Assembly (NCBI RefSeq): GCF_013363975.1
Contig: NZ_JABWGN010000015.1
Location: forward strand, 62,001 to 126,000
Source of the DNA: Nonomuraea montanisoli
GTDB lineage: Bacteria > Actinomycetota > Actinomycetes > Streptosporangiales > Streptosporangiaceae
Direction of reading: 5' to 3'
DNA: 64,000 nt
Shown here: one piece after another, positions 39,089-47,267 of the stretch
How positions within the stretch are numbered: the stretch's first letter is position 1
Layout of the letters: each line of letters starts with the position of its first letter
Notes under the pieces: model-generated
Told to the model about the DNA's origin: nothing
What the model saw: only the letters and a program-made list of their open reading frames with translations
Databases searched by the model: none
Translations under genes and position numbers: made by a program

Positions 39089-40915
39089 TCAGAGGAGGCG
39101 CTTGACCGCCCCGACGATGGCGCGCCGGTCGATGTGCGCGTCGGCGAGCTGCTCCACCGGCGTGGCCGATCCCGGCAGCCCCCGTACGGCCAGCTTCACC
39201 ACCCGCGGCCCCAGCTCGCTCACCGCGTCCGTCACCGCGTCGCCGAGCCCGCCCTCGGGCCGGTGGTCCTCGACGGTGATGAGGTTGCCGGTCGTGGTGG
39301 CGGCGGCGGTCAGCGCGGCCTTGTCGACGGGCTTGACGGAGTAGAGGTCGATGACGCCCACGGGGATCCCGTCGGCGGCCAGCTCGTCGGCCGCGGCCAG
39401 CGCCTCGTGCACGGTCACGCCGGCGGCGACGATCGTGGCCCGGTCGGCCGGCGTGTGACGCAGCACCCGCGAGCCGCCCACGGGGAAGCGCTCGCCGGGC
39501 TCGTAGATGACGGGCGTGTCGCCGCGGGTCGTCCGCAGGTAGGACACGCCGGAGATGCCGGCCATCTCGGCGGTCAGGGCCGCGGCCTGGTTGGCGTCGC
39601 AGGGGTAGAGCACCGTGCTGCCGTGGACGGAGCGCAGCATCGCCAGGTCCTCCAGCCCCATCTGGGAGGGGCCGTCCTCGCCGATCGCCACGCCCGCGTG
39701 CGAGCCGACGAGCCTGATCGACGCCTGGCTCACGGCGGCCATCCGGATGAAGTCGTGCGCCCGGGTCAGGAACGCCGCGAACGTCGCCGCGTACGGCACG
39801 AAACCGCGCGCCTGCATGCCGACGGCGGCGGCGACGAGCTGCTGCTCGGCGATGTACATCTCGAAGAAGCGGTCGGGGAACGCCTTGGCGAACTCCTGGG
39901 TCTTGGTGGAGTCGGCCACCTCGCCGTCCAGCGCGACCACGTCGCCGCGGGCCGCGCCGAGGGCGGCCAGCGCCTCGCCGTACCCGGTGCGGGTGGCGAC
40001 GCGCGTGCCCGGCTCGTACTCGGGCAGCGTCAGCTTCCCGTCGTCGAACCGGTACGGCTGCGGCATGATCTCCGGCCGGTGCACGTCCACGGTGAGGGTG
40101 CGCACGCCGCCCAGCTCGGCGACGGCCGTGTCCGGATCCTTCAGCGCCTTGCCGTGGGCGCCCTCGCGGTTCTCCACCTCGACGACGCCCTCGCCCTTGC
40201 GGGTCTTGGCCAGGATGACGGTGGGCCGCCTGCGGGTGTTGCACGCGTCGCCCAGCGCGAAGTCGATCTGCCCGGGGTCGTGGCCGTCGATCTCGACGGT
40301 GTGCCAGCCGAACGCGCCGAACCTGCGCGCGTACGCCCCGGTGTCCCAGCCGTGCCGGGTGGGGCCGCGCTGGCCGAGCCGGTTCACGTCCACGATGAGC
40401 GTCAGGTTGGCCAGCCCCTCGTCGCCCGCGTGCTCGGCCGCCTCCCACACGGAGCCCTCGGCCAGCTCGCTGTCGCCGCACAGCACCCACACCCGGTACG
40501 GCAGGCGCTCCAGCCGCCCGGCCATCGCCATGCCCACGCCGACCGGCAGTCCCTGTCCCAGGGACCCGGTCGCCACGTCCACCCAGGGCAGGCGCGGGGT
40601 CGGGTGCCCCTCCAGCCGGCTGCCCCGCTTCCTGAAGGACAACAGCTCCTCGTCGGTGATGGCGCCCGCCGCCTTGAACAGGGCGTACAACAGCGGCGAG
40701 GCGTGCCCCTTGGAGAAGATCAGATGGTCGTTGGCCGGGTTGTCGGGCTGCTCGAAGTCGTAGCGCAGGTGACAGGCGAACAGCACCGCCATCAGGTCCG
40801 CCGCCGACATCGACGAGGTGGGGTGACCCGACCCCGCGGCGGCCGAGCTGCGCACGGAGTCCACGCGCAGCTGGCCGGCCAGCTCGGTCAGGTAGTGCAG
40901 GTCGCGTTCAGGCAT
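39089..40915 (-). CDS. tkt: Transketolase
   Basis: The 608-residue thiamine-diphosphate enzyme transfers two-carbon ketol units between sugar phosphates. Visible motifs: SAAAGSGHPTSSMSAADL (substrate and ThDP His), SKGHASPLLYALFK, ThDP-binding GDSELAEGSVWEAAEHAG...NLTLIVDVNRLGQ, and the pyrimidine-binding half with AEQQLVAAAVGMQARG (catalytic Glu) and SHAGVAIGEDGPSQMGLEDL. It is shorter than the 660-700 residue bacterial TktA and resembles the animal-type form. It is isolated from other pentose-phosphate genes and stands in a stress-gene neighbourhood, so it is probably a second, condition-specific copy. Confidence 0.92.
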   Translation of the reverse strand: MPERDLHYLTELAGQLRVDSVRSSAAAGSGHPTSSMSAADLMAVLFACHLRYDFEQPDNPANDHLIFSKGHASPLLYALFKAAGAITDEELLSFRKRGSRLEGHPTPRLPWVDVATGSLGQGLPVGVGMAMAGRLERLPYRVWVLCGDSELAEGSVWEAAEHAGDEGLANLTLIVDVNRLGQRGPTRHGWDTGAYARRFGAFGWHTVEIDGHDPGQIDFALGDACNTRRRPTVILAKTRKGEGVVEVENREGAHGKALKDPDTAVAELGGVRTLTVDVHRPEIMPQPYRFDDGKLTLPEYEPGTRVATRTGYGEALAALGAARGDVVALDGEVADSTKTQEFAKAFPDRFFEMYIAEQQLVAAAVGMQARGFVPYAATFAAFLTRAHDFIRMAAVSQASIRLVGSHAGVAIGEDGPSQMGLEDLAMLRSVHGSTVLYPCDANQAAALTAEMAGISGVSYLRTTRGDTPVIYEPGERFPVGGSRVLRHTPADRATIVAAGVTVHEALAAADELAADGIPVGVIDLYSVKPVDKAALTAAATTTGNLITVEDHRPEGGLGDAVTDAVSELGPRVVKLAVRGLPGSATPVEQLADAHIDRRAIVGAVKRLL

Positions 40916-40944
40916 GGTCAGGGCCTCCTCTGGTCGTCCGCCGC

Positions 40945-40967
40945 CTACCCCTTCTCGGCCGCTTAAC
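40945..40967 (-). promoter_or_regulatory. Possible stress-sigma promoter of transketolase
   Basis: On the minus strand GTTA (40967-40964), 13-bp spacer, GGGTAG (40950-40945), 30 bp before the ATG. The -10 matches well, while the spacer is shorter than the 15 bp seen at other sites. Confidence 0.35.
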
Positions 40968-41017
40968 GCGGGAGGCCGCTCAACGCGGGAGCTCGCGCTC
41001 GCGGAGGCCGTGACCGG

Positions 41018-42109
41018 TCAGCGCGAGCGCCGCAGGAACGCCGCGGCCGCGGCGGCGCCCGCCGCGAGGCCGAGGAGGACCGGCCGGCGGTGCTGGGACA
41101 GCCAGAGCTGCGGGCTGCGCGCGTGCGAGCGCCCGTCGAAGCTGCCGTGGGCGCCGTAGTCCTGGTCCTCGTCGGCCGGCTCCCACAGATTCGCCACGCC
41201 GGTCGGCGTCTTGTCGTCCGTCACCTGGGACTTCGTTCCGGTACGAGCCAGGTAGCGGTCCACCAGGGCCGGGGCGATCCGCTGCGCGACGAGCGTCGCG
41301 GCGGTGGTGACGCCGACCCAGTACTCCTTGCGCTCCGGGTGCTCGGCCGCGTAGACGATGCCGTTCGCGGCGACCTCGGGCTGGTAGATGGGCGGCACCG
41401 GCTGCGGGTGGCGGCGCAGCTTGGACAGCACCCAGTCGAACTGCGGCGTGTTGACCGCCGGGAGCTGCACCATGGTGATCCTGATGTCGCTGCCCTCGCT
41501 CATCAGCTCGGTGCGCACCGACTCGGTGAAGCCCTTGACGGCGTGCTTGGCGCCGCAGTACGCCGACTGCAACGGGATGCCGCGGTACGACAGGGCCGAG
41601 CCGGTCTGCACGATCGTGCCCCGGCCGCGGGACCGCATCAGGTCGAGGGCCACGCGGGTGCCCCACACGTAGCCGAGGTAGGTCACGGCGGTGGTGCGCT
41701 CGAACTCCTCGGGGGTGATGTCGGTGAACTTGGCGAAGACCGAGGAGAACGCCACGTTGATCCACACGTCGATCGGCCCCATGTCGGCCTCGACCTGCTC
41801 GGCCGCCCGCCGGAGCTGCTCGTAGTCGGCCACGTCGGCCTCGAACACCTTCCCGCTGCCGCCGGCCACGCCCACGTCCACGGCGGCGGCGCCCAGCCCG
41901 GTCGTGCCGCGGGCGATGAGCGCGACCTTCGCGCCCTTGGCGCCCAGCTCACGGACCACGGCCCGGCCCACGCCGCCACTCGCGCCCGTCACCACGACCA
42001 CCTTGCCGCGCAGGTCGTGGGGGCGCAGCCCCTCGGCCGTCTCGGCGACGGCTCCGGCGAGGGACCCCGCCGGGGTCCCGGAGCTCACGTCGGTTCGCTG
42101 CGGAGTCAT
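41018..42109 (-). CDS. SDR-family oxidoreductase with C-terminal membrane tail
   Basis: A 363-residue SDR: VVVTGASGGVGRAVVRELGA (cofactor loop), AKVALIARG, VNVAF-like WINVAFSSVFAKF in place of NNAG, catalytic Ser in VQTGSALSYRGIP and Tyr-Lys in YCGAKHAVKGF. The C-terminal 100 residues include a charged linker and a hydrophobic Ala/Leu/Gly helix (PVLLGLAAGAAAAAAFL) likely to anchor it to the membrane. ATG 42109 follows the small membrane-protein stop by 2 nt; GTG 42115 overlaps it. The substrate is unknown; family members in actinobacteria are often stress-induced. Confidence 0.83.
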   Translation of the reverse strand: MTPQRTDVSSGTPAGSLAGAVAETAEGLRPHDLRGKVVVVTGASGGVGRAVVRELGAKGAKVALIARGTTGLGAAAVDVGVAGGSGKVFEADVADYEQLRRAAEQVEADMGPIDVWINVAFSSVFAKFTDITPEEFERTTAVTYLGYVWGTRVALDLMRSRGRGTIVQTGSALSYRGIPLQSAYCGAKHAVKGFTESVRTELMSEGSDIRITMVQLPAVNTPQFDWVLSKLRRHPQPVPPIYQPEVAANGIVYAAEHPERKEYWVGVTTAATLVAQRIAPALVDRYLARTGTKSQVTDDKTPTGVANLWEPADEDQDYGAHGSFDGRSHARSPQLWLSQHRRPVLLGLAAGAAAAAAFLRRSR

Positions 42110-42111
42110 GC

Positions 42112-42366
42112 TCACCCTGCCTCTCCCACGTTCCTGCTCTTCTGCCGCCGTACGGCGAGCACCATGTCGACGACCGTGACCACGGCGACGACGACCGCGA
42201 TGCCCGTCAGCACCGGGAAGTGCGCGATCAGGCCCAGCACCGCCATCGCGAAGCAGAAGACGAGGATGAAGGACCCCGCCCTGATGTGCACCACGTCTCT
42301 CGGCGTCGCCGGCACCATGGGTTTGCCCGTCGCCGAGCGTTCCTCCCACTGGTTGTTCTCAGACAT
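42112..42366 (-). CDS. Small two-helix membrane protein
   Basis: An 84-residue protein with a hydrophilic N-terminus (about residues 1-30) and two hydrophobic helices (FILVFCFAMAVLGLIAHF and LTGIAVVVAVVTVVDMVLAV) followed by a basic tail. I do not recognise a named family. It is first in an operon with the SDR and lies under a stress-type promoter (42377-42401), so both are likely membrane stress functions. Confidence 0.6.
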   Translation of the reverse strand: MSENNQWEERSATGKPMVPATPRDVVHIRAGSFILVFCFAMAVLGLIAHFPVLTGIAVVVAVVTVVDMVLAVRRQKSRNVGEAG

Positions 42367-42376
42367 GGGTCCTCAC

Positions 42377-42412
42377 CTGCCCGTGCCGTTTGGGGCCTAA
42401 CGTTCGGGGTAG
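42377..42412. promoter_or_regulatory. Overlapping divergent stress-sigma promoters
   Basis: Plus strand: GTTT (42388-42391), 15-bp spacer, GGGTAG (42407-42412), upstream of topoisomerase IB. Minus strand: GTTA (42401-42398), 15-bp spacer, GGGCAG (42382-42377), upstream of the small membrane protein/SDR operon. Both match the actinobacterial SigB/SigF-group pattern GTTT-N15-GGGTAT closely, and the two elements interleave. Confidence 0.65.
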
Positions 42413-42422
42413 CCGCGCAGCC

Positions 42423-43460
42423 GTGTCCGAGCTGCATCCCAGTGACCGCAACGAGCCGGGGATCACGCGTCGGCGCCACGGGCGGGGCTTCGGCTACCGC
42501 CACGCCGACGGCACGGCCGTGGACGCCGAGACGCTGGCGCGGATCAAGGCGCTCGCCATCCCGCCCGCCTGGACCGACGTGTGGATCTGCGCCTCGCCGC
42601 ACGGCCACCTGCAGGCCGTGGGCACCGACTCGGCGGGACGCCTGCAGTACCGCTACCACGACCTGTGGCGCGAGCGGCAGGACCGGGTCAAGTTCGACCG
42701 GGTGCTGGAGCTGGCCGACCGGCTGCCCGACTTCCGCAAGGCGGTGGACGAGGGACTGCGCGGCAGGGGCCTGACCCGCGAGCGGGTGCTGGCCGCCGCC
42801 GCGCGGATGCTGGACGTGGGCTTCTTCCGCGTGGGCGGCGAGAGCTACGACTCCTACGGCCTGGCCACCCTCCGGATGGAGCACGTGGCGTGCACCCGCG
42901 GCACCATCACGTGCTCGTACCCGGCCAAGGGCGACATCCAGCGGGAGGTGGCGATCGCCGACTCCGACGTGTGCTCGGTGATCAGGGCGCTCAAGCGCCG
43001 CCATCCCGAGGGGGAGCTGCTGCGGTACCGGCAGGGGGGCCGCTGGGTCGACGTGCGCAGCGACGACATCAACGACTACCTGCGCGAGACGATCGGCGAC
43101 GACTTCACCGCCAAGGACTTCCGCACCTGGCACGCGACCGTGCTGGCCGCCGTCGGCCTCGCGGTGTCCACGCACGCCGGGGAGAGCGGGGAGGCGGCCG
43201 GGAAGCGGGGGAAGGGGCCCGGGAAGACGGCGCGCAGGCGCGCGGTCGCCCGGGTGATGCGCGAGGTGTCGGAGTACCTGGGCAACACGCCGACGGTCGC
43301 GCGCGAGTCGTACGTGGACCCGCGTGTGGTCCAGGCGTACGAGCGGGGCCGCACGGTCGCGCCGGCGCTGACGGAGCTGGCCGCCGAGGCGGACTTCGGC
43401 CAGCTCGCCACCCACGGCGCCGTGGAACGCGCCGTTATCGACCTGATACGCGCCGTTTGA
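42423..43460 (+). CDS. DNA topoisomerase IB (poxvirus/bacterial type)
   Basis: The 345-residue protein is a bacterial topoisomerase IB. Key pieces are the N-terminal GITRRRHGRGFGYRHADG, LAIPPAWTDVWICASPHGHLQ, QYRYHDLWRERQDRVKFDR, the catalytic-domain RVGGESYDSYGLATLR, LRYR-type basic residues, KDFRTWHATV and the active-site Tyr region TPTVARESYVDPRVV. The enzymes relax supercoils through a 3'-phosphotyrosine intermediate. GTG 42423 is chosen because it follows the stress-type promoter; the ORF opens further upstream at 42390 inside that promoter. Confidence 0.9.
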   Translation: MSELHPSDRNEPGITRRRHGRGFGYRHADGTAVDAETLARIKALAIPPAWTDVWICASPHGHLQAVGTDSAGRLQYRYHDLWRERQDRVKFDRVLELADRLPDFRKAVDEGLRGRGLTRERVLAAAARMLDVGFFRVGGESYDSYGLATLRMEHVACTRGTITCSYPAKGDIQREVAIADSDVCSVIRALKRRHPEGELLRYRQGGRWVDVRSDDINDYLRETIGDDFTAKDFRTWHATVLAAVGLAVSTHAGESGEAAGKRGKGPGKTARRRAVARVMREVSEYLGNTPTVARESYVDPRVVQAYERGRTVAPALTELAAEADFGQLATHGAVERAVIDLIRAV

Positions 43461-43479
43461 GGGATTCGTCCCCGGGCAT
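43455..43479 (+). promoter_or_regulatory. Stress-sigma type promoter of BON/metallophosphatase pair
   Basis: GTTT (43455-43458), overlapping the topoisomerase stop, then a 15-bp spacer and GGGCAT (43474-43479). GGAAGGAGG follows before the ATG at 43505. Confidence 0.6.
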
Positions 43480-43504
43480 GCGGCGTCAAGGGAAGGAGGA
43501 ACCC

Positions 43505-43753
43505 ATGGAAGCTCCGCAGTACGTCGCGGCCCGCATCCAGCAGGCGATGGCCGAGGACGCGCGGACCCACGAGCTCGGCATCCACGTCGACGTCAGAGGG
43601 GATCAACTGTTCCTGCGCGGCCAGGTGAGCGGCAACGACCAGCGCGTGCGGCTCGGTGAGGTGGCGCACGAGGTCGCCCCGGACCTGAAGATGCACAACG
43701 AGATCAAGGTCGTCGTCGTCAACGAGCCGGGAGAGGATGAGCACCTTGACTGA
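43505..43753 (+). CDS. BON-domain protein
   Basis: The 82-residue protein is a single BON-like unit: YVAARIQQAMAEDARTHELG, IHVDVRGDQLFLRGQVSGND, RVRLGEVAHEVAPDL and NEIKVVVV. BON domains bind phospholipid or other surfaces. It has no signal peptide or membrane helix, so it acts in the cytosol. The metallophosphatase start lies 17 nt before its stop, so the two are co-translated. Confidence 0.82.
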   Translation: MEAPQYVAARIQQAMAEDARTHELGIHVDVRGDQLFLRGQVSGNDQRVRLGEVAHEVAPDLKMHNEIKVVVVNEPGEDEHLD

Positions 43754-44471
43754 AGTGCGCATAGCGGCCGTAGGCGACATCCACCTGGGCGAGGACGTCC
43801 GGGGTGAGTACCGCAAACGCCTGGAGGGCATCGAGGAGCGCGCCGACGTGCTCATGCTGGCCGGCGACCTGACCCGGCACGGCACCCTGGAGGAGGGCCG
43901 GGTGGTCGCCGACGAGCTGCGCGACCTGCCCGTCCCGGTCGTCGCGGTGCTCGGCAACCACGACTACCACTCCGACCTCCAGCACGAGATCGCCGGCGAG
44001 CTGCGCGACGCCGGGGTGATGGTGCTGGACGACGACGGCGTGGTCATCGAGTGCGGCGGCACCAAGCTGGGCGTCGTCGGCGGCAAGGGCTTCGGCGGCG
44101 GCTTCGCCGGCAAGTGCGCGAGCGAGTTCGGCGAGCGCGAGATCAAGGACTTCGTGGCGCACACGCGGTACATCGCCGAGAGCTGGAAGCTCGCGCTGAA
44201 GGAGACGCAGGCCGATCGGCGGGTCGTCCTGTCGCACTATTCCCCGATCAAGGAGACCCTCGAGGGCGAGCCGCTGGAGATCTACCCCTTCCTCGGCAGC
44301 TACCTGCTGGCCGAGGCCGTGGACACGGCCGGGGCCGACCTCATCCTGCACGGCCACGCCCACAAGGGCACGGAGAAGGGCCTCACCCCGGGCGGAATCC
44401 GGGTCCGCAACGTGGCGCTGCCCGTGCTGGGCAAGGCGTACGCCGTGTACTGCCTGGAATGCGGAGAATAG
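43737..44471 (+). CDS. Calcineurin-like metallophosphoesterase
   Basis: The 244-residue enzyme shows the dinuclear metal motifs in order: AAVGDIHLG (D-x-H, residues 10-18), LMLAGDLTRHG (G-D-x-x), VAVLGNHDYH (G-N-H-D), VVLSHYSP (His) and LILHGHAHKG (G-H-x-H). It would hydrolyse a phosphoester; nucleotides, phospholipids and proteins are all possible. There is no signal peptide. It overlaps the BON gene by 17 nt and ends before a strong terminator. Confidence 0.88.
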   Translation: MSTLTEVRIAAVGDIHLGEDVRGEYRKRLEGIEERADVLMLAGDLTRHGTLEEGRVVADELRDLPVPVVAVLGNHDYHSDLQHEIAGELRDAGVMVLDDDGVVIECGGTKLGVVGGKGFGGGFAGKCASEFGEREIKDFVAHTRYIAESWKLALKETQADRRVVLSHYSPIKETLEGEPLEIYPFLGSYLLAEAVDTAGADLILHGHAHKGTEKGLTPGGIRVRNVALPVLGKAYAVYCLECGE

Positions 44472-44490
44472 CGCCGTACGAGGAAGGAAT

Positions 44491-44534
44491 ACCGAGAGGG
44501 CGGTCGCTCCGGATGGAGCGGCCGCCCTCTCGGT
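44491..44534 (+). terminator. Strong terminator after metallophosphatase
   Basis: A 20-bp stem (44491-44510 with 44515-44534) with a GGAT loop and one G-U type mismatch lies 19 bp after the stop codon. Confidence 0.85.
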
Positions 44535-44657
44535 GGTGCTGCCTAAACGTTAGATGATCTTTTTCTGCTGGTTTTCCGTCGGTTCGATGACATTTCAGCT
44601 CACGCCGCATAAAGCGGCGAAGCGGGTAACACGTGATGACACAGCCTGACGGATTGC

Positions 44658-44689
44658 TCCGCCGGGCCGGCGTCCACCGGCCCGGCGGA
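44658..44689 (-). terminator. Terminator after GPGG gene
   Basis: A 13-bp perfect stem (44658-44670 with 44677-44689) with a 6-nt loop lies 26 bp downstream of the small membrane-protein stop on the minus strand. The remaining sequence 44535-44657 is AT-richer and shows no gene. Confidence 0.75.
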
Positions 44690-44715
44690 AGTCGGATGGG
44701 GCGTTCGCGGCGCCC

Positions 44716-44865
44716 CTAGACATTGAAGATGCTGACACCGCCGGGGCCCACGAGGAAGCCGAGGACGATAAGGACGATCCCCCAGAGGAGATCGCGACGG
44801 GCCAGAATCACATAGATCCCGGCGATGACGAGAACGACCGCGATGATCCACAGCAAAGTAGCCAT
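44716..44865 (-). CDS. GPGG-motif small membrane protein
   Basis: A 49-residue protein consisting of two short hydrophobic helices separated by ARRDLLWG: residues 3-19 (TLLWIIAVVLVIAGIYV) and 28-41 (WGIVLIVLGFLVGP), ending GPGGVSIFNV. The GPGG motif and the size match the actinobacterial GPGG-motif small membrane proteins. The function is unknown. The gene is isolated and has its own stress-type promoter and terminator, which supports it being real. Confidence 0.78.
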   Translation of the reverse strand: MATLLWIIAVVLVIAGIYVILARRDLLWGIVLIVLGFLVGPGGVSIFNV

Positions 44866-44874
44866 GGCCCGCTA

Positions 44875-44899
44875 CTGCCCGTACCGAAAGACATTTAAC
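44875..44899 (-). promoter_or_regulatory. Stress-sigma type promoter of GPGG gene
   Basis: Minus strand GTTA (44899-44896), 15-bp spacer, GGGCAG (44880-44875), ending 9 nt before the ATG. It has the same boxes and spacing as the promoter of the small membrane protein/SDR operon. Confidence 0.55.
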
Positions 44900-44954
44900 A
44901 TCCTTTCCCGATGCGTGGCATGTTTTCCTGGGTCGCGGCGGGAAGTGGAGGTTC

Positions 44955-45908
44955 ATGACCGCTTTCGGATACTTCCTTTCCTGCGAAGAGCACGGCCCCC
45001 AGGAACTCGTCCGGCAGGCCAAGGCGGCCGAGCGGGCCGGGTTCGAGGCGTTGTGGATTTCCGACCACTTCCATCCCTGGCTGGACGAGCAGGGACAGAG
45101 CCCGTTCGTCTGGTCCGTGATCGGCGCGATCGCCGAGGCCACGTCCCTGCCCATCACCACGGCCGTCACCTGTCCCCTGATGCGCGTCCACCCCGTGATC
45201 GTCGCCCAGGCGGCGGCCACCTCGGCGGCCCTGTCCGGCGGGCGGTTCCGGCTCGGCGTCGGCACCGGCGAGGCGCTCAACGAGCACGTCATCGAGTCCC
45301 GCTGGCCGCCCGCCGACGAGCGGCTGGAGATGCTGGAGGAGGCCGTCGGGCTGATGCGGGAGCTGTTCACCGGCGAGCAGGTGACGCACCGCGGCGCCCA
45401 CTACCGGGTGGACACCGCCCGCCTCTACACGCTGCCGGACGAGCCGCCGCCCATCTACATGTCCGGCTTCGGGCCCAAGGCGATCGAGCTGGCCGGCCGC
45501 ATCGCCGACGGCTACATCTCCACCGGGCCGAGCGCGGAGATGGTGGAGCAGTTCCACAAGGCCGGCGGGGCGGGCAAGCCGGTGCTCGGCGGCCTCAAGG
45601 CCTGCTACGCCCGGGACGAGGCGGAGGCGCGCAGGACCGTCCACCGGCTGTGGCCCAACCAGGGCATCCAGGGCGAGGCGTCGCAGCTCCTGCCCCTGCC
45701 CCGGCACTTCGAGCAGCTCGCCCGGTCGGTCAGCGAGGAGCAGGCCGTCGGCTCCAGCCCGTGCGGCCCCGACGTCGACCGGCACGTCCAGGCGATCCAG
45801 GAGTACGTGGACGCGGGCTTCGACGAGGTGTACGTCAACCAGATCGGGCCCGAGCAGGACGCGTTCTTCGACTTCTACGCCCGTGAGGTCCTGCCGCGCC
45901 TGCGCTGA
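44955..45908 (+). CDS. F420-dependent LLM-class oxidoreductase
   Basis: A 317-residue TIM-barrel luciferase-like protein of the FGD-type subgroup. MTAFGYFLSCEEHGPQELVR, AGFEALWISDHFHPWLDEQG, TTAVTCPLMRVHPVIVAQAA and LGVGTGEALNEHVI are shared with F420-dependent glucose-6-phosphate dehydrogenase and its relatives. It would reduce or oxidise a substrate with cofactor F420. A weak stress-type element (GTTT 44922-44925, N14, GGGAAG 44940-44945) overlaps the GGAGG site 3 nt before the ATG. Confidence 0.87.
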   Translation: MTAFGYFLSCEEHGPQELVRQAKAAERAGFEALWISDHFHPWLDEQGQSPFVWSVIGAIAEATSLPITTAVTCPLMRVHPVIVAQAAATSAALSGGRFRLGVGTGEALNEHVIESRWPPADERLEMLEEAVGLMRELFTGEQVTHRGAHYRVDTARLYTLPDEPPPIYMSGFGPKAIELAGRIADGYISTGPSAEMVEQFHKAGGAGKPVLGGLKACYARDEAEARRTVHRLWPNQGIQGEASQLLPLPRHFEQLARSVSEEQAVGSSPCGPDVDRHVQAIQEYVDAGFDEVYVNQIGPEQDAFFDFYAREVLPRLR

Positions 45909-45938
45909 AGCCCGCGCCGAACCGCCCCGCGCCGGAGC

Positions 45939-45968
45939 AAGGGCCTCACCGGAGCCCGGGAGGCCCTT
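45939..45968. terminator. Convergent terminator
   Basis: AAGGGCCTC (45939-45947) pairs with GAGGCCCTT (45960-45968), between the convergent LLM and DUF1360 genes. Confidence 0.65.
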
Positions 45969-45984
45969 CAGCCGCGGGACGGGG

Positions 45985-46470
45985 TCAGGACGCCGAGCGC
46001 ATCAGCTTGGCGTAGGCGAGCTGCAGCCAGTCGGAGACCGCCACCGCGGTCATCGTCGCCCCGGCCAGCCGCGTGAACCGGGGCGCGATCACCAGCCCGG
46101 CGGCGTAGGCCGTGGCCGTCCACTGCGCCAGGCAGAACGGGCACGACAGCATCTCGCCGACCGGGTTGCGCGGTTCCTCCTTCAGCTCCGCCGGCCCGCT
46201 CGTCCCCTCGTAGCGGGTGAAGGGGGCGCGCAGCGGGCTCGTCACCGGGTCCTTGGCGATCAGCCTCGACACCTTGTGGGTGCAGCCCGCCATCAGCGCG
46301 AGGTCCAGCACGCCGACCTGCTCCGGCATCTTGCGCCCGGTCAGGGCCGCCAGCGCCGCCGCCGCGGCGACCGCCCCGCCGTACACGGTGAGGATGCGCA
46401 GGTAGCCGCGCAGCGGCCGGTCGTGCTCGCCCTGGTACTCGCGTTCGGTCTTCTCCAGGAAGTCGGTCAT
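45985..46470 (-). CDS. DUF1360 membrane protein
   Basis: The 161-residue protein has three hydrophobic segments (LRILTVYGGAVAAAAALAAL, VGVLDLALMAGCTHKVSRLI and a C-terminal pair around TAYAAGLVIAPRFTRLAGAT). It carries the family motif SRLIAKDPVTSPLRAPFTRY and the cysteine pair LSCPFCLAQW. This matches DUF1360, a sporulation-associated family in Firmicutes (YjcL/YqcC-like) also common in actinobacteria. The function is unknown; the Cys pair could bind metal or be redox active. Confidence 0.82.
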   Translation of the reverse strand: MTDFLEKTEREYQGEHDRPLRGYLRILTVYGGAVAAAAALAALTGRKMPEQVGVLDLALMAGCTHKVSRLIAKDPVTSPLRAPFTRYEGTSGPAELKEEPRNPVGEMLSCPFCLAQWTATAYAAGLVIAPRFTRLAGATMTAVAVSDWLQLAYAKLMRSAS

Positions 46471-46481
46471 AGGGCCTGGCG

Positions 46482-46506
46482 CTACCCCCGCTCCCCGGCT
46501 CTAGTC
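46482..46506 (-). promoter_or_regulatory. Possible stress-sigma promoter of DUF1360 gene
   Basis: Minus strand GACT (46506-46503), 15-bp spacer, GGGTAG (46487-46482), 11 nt before the ATG. The core AGCCGGGGA...GGGGGTAG is nearly the same as in the divergent promoter at 46541-46565. Confidence 0.45.
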
Positions 46507-46540
46507 GCCCCTCGGGCGCCGCTCCCGCGCGCGATTCGAC

Positions 46541-46565
46541 GTCTAGCCGGGGACCGCGGGGGTAG
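46541..46565 (+). promoter_or_regulatory. Possible stress-sigma promoter of nucleotidyltransferase-like gene
   Basis: GTCT (46541-46544), 15-bp spacer, GGGTAG (46560-46565), 9 nt before the ATG at 46575. Confidence 0.5.
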
Positions 46566-46574
46566 CCCGATCAC

Positions 46575-47171
46575 ATGAGCAGCCACAGTCATGAAGTCAC
46601 CGACGCGATCCTCGACACGCTCAAACGCGCCAGCTCGGGGTTGAAGGACGCGGGCGTGAAGTTCGCGCTCGCCGGTGGATGCGCCGCCTACGCCCGGGGG
46701 GCCGCGCCGTCACTGCACGACGTGGACTTCGTGCTCACCGAGCACGACGTGCCGGCCGCCCTGGAGGCACTGCGCGGCATCGGCTTCGAGACGGCCAAGC
46801 CGCCGGAGGACTGGCTGGTCAAGGCGTACGACGACGGACGCCTGGTGGACCTGATCTTCCGCATCTCCGACCGGCCGATCACCGCCGAGCTGATCGAGCG
46901 CGCCGAGCCGATGAAGGCCTCCGCGGTGATCGTGCCGGTGCTGGAGGCGACGGACCTGGTGATCTCCTGGCTGATGCCGCTGTCGGAGCACGCCTGCGAC
47001 TACGGCGCCCTGCTGCCGCAGGTGCGGGCGCTGCGGGAGCAGGTGGACTGGCAGCGGGTGGCGACGGTGACCGCCGACTCCCCGTACGCGGCGACCTTCC
47101 TGACCCTGCTGGAACGCCTCGGCGTGCTGGAGGCGCCGGCCGAGCCCAAGGGCGACCCGTCCTGGCCCTGA
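46575..47171 (+). CDS. Nucleotidyltransferase-fold protein
   Basis: The 198-residue protein has a minimal nucleotidyltransferase core: VKFALAGGCAAYARGAAPSL (GG-x-A/S region) followed by HDVDFVLTEHD with the paired Asp, then VKAYDDGRLVDLIF with a third acidic residue. The family includes aminoglycoside-adenylyltransferase-like and MNT-type antitoxin enzymes. The C-terminal half is helical. There is no HEPN partner nearby, so it is not an obvious toxin-antitoxin. The role is unknown. Confidence 0.7.
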   Translation: MSSHSHEVTDAILDTLKRASSGLKDAGVKFALAGGCAAYARGAAPSLHDVDFVLTEHDVPAALEALRGIGFETAKPPEDWLVKAYDDGRLVDLIFRISDRPITAELIERAEPMKASAVIVPVLEATDLVISWLMPLSEHACDYGALLPQVRALREQVDWQRVATVTADSPYAATFLTLLERLGVLEAPAEPKGDPSWP

Positions 47172-47221
47172 CCCCCGGCCCGGCTCCGACCTCTGGAGCC
47201 GGCCCCTTGCCCGCGGAACGA

Positions 47222-47255
47222 CGAAGGGCCGCACCCCGAGGGGTGCGGCCCTTCG
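47222..47255. terminator. Bidirectional terminator
   Basis: CGAAGGGCCGCACCC (47222-47236) pairs with GGGTGCGGCCCTTCG (47241-47255) over CGAG, between convergent genes. Confidence 0.85.
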
Positions 47256-47267
47256 CCTGGTGCCAGG

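Noticed and set aside
44633..44716. A 27-codon plus-strand ORF following GGGTAA
   Set aside because: It runs through the terminator stem of the GPGG gene, has no ribosome site and gives an Arg/Pro/Gly-rich product.
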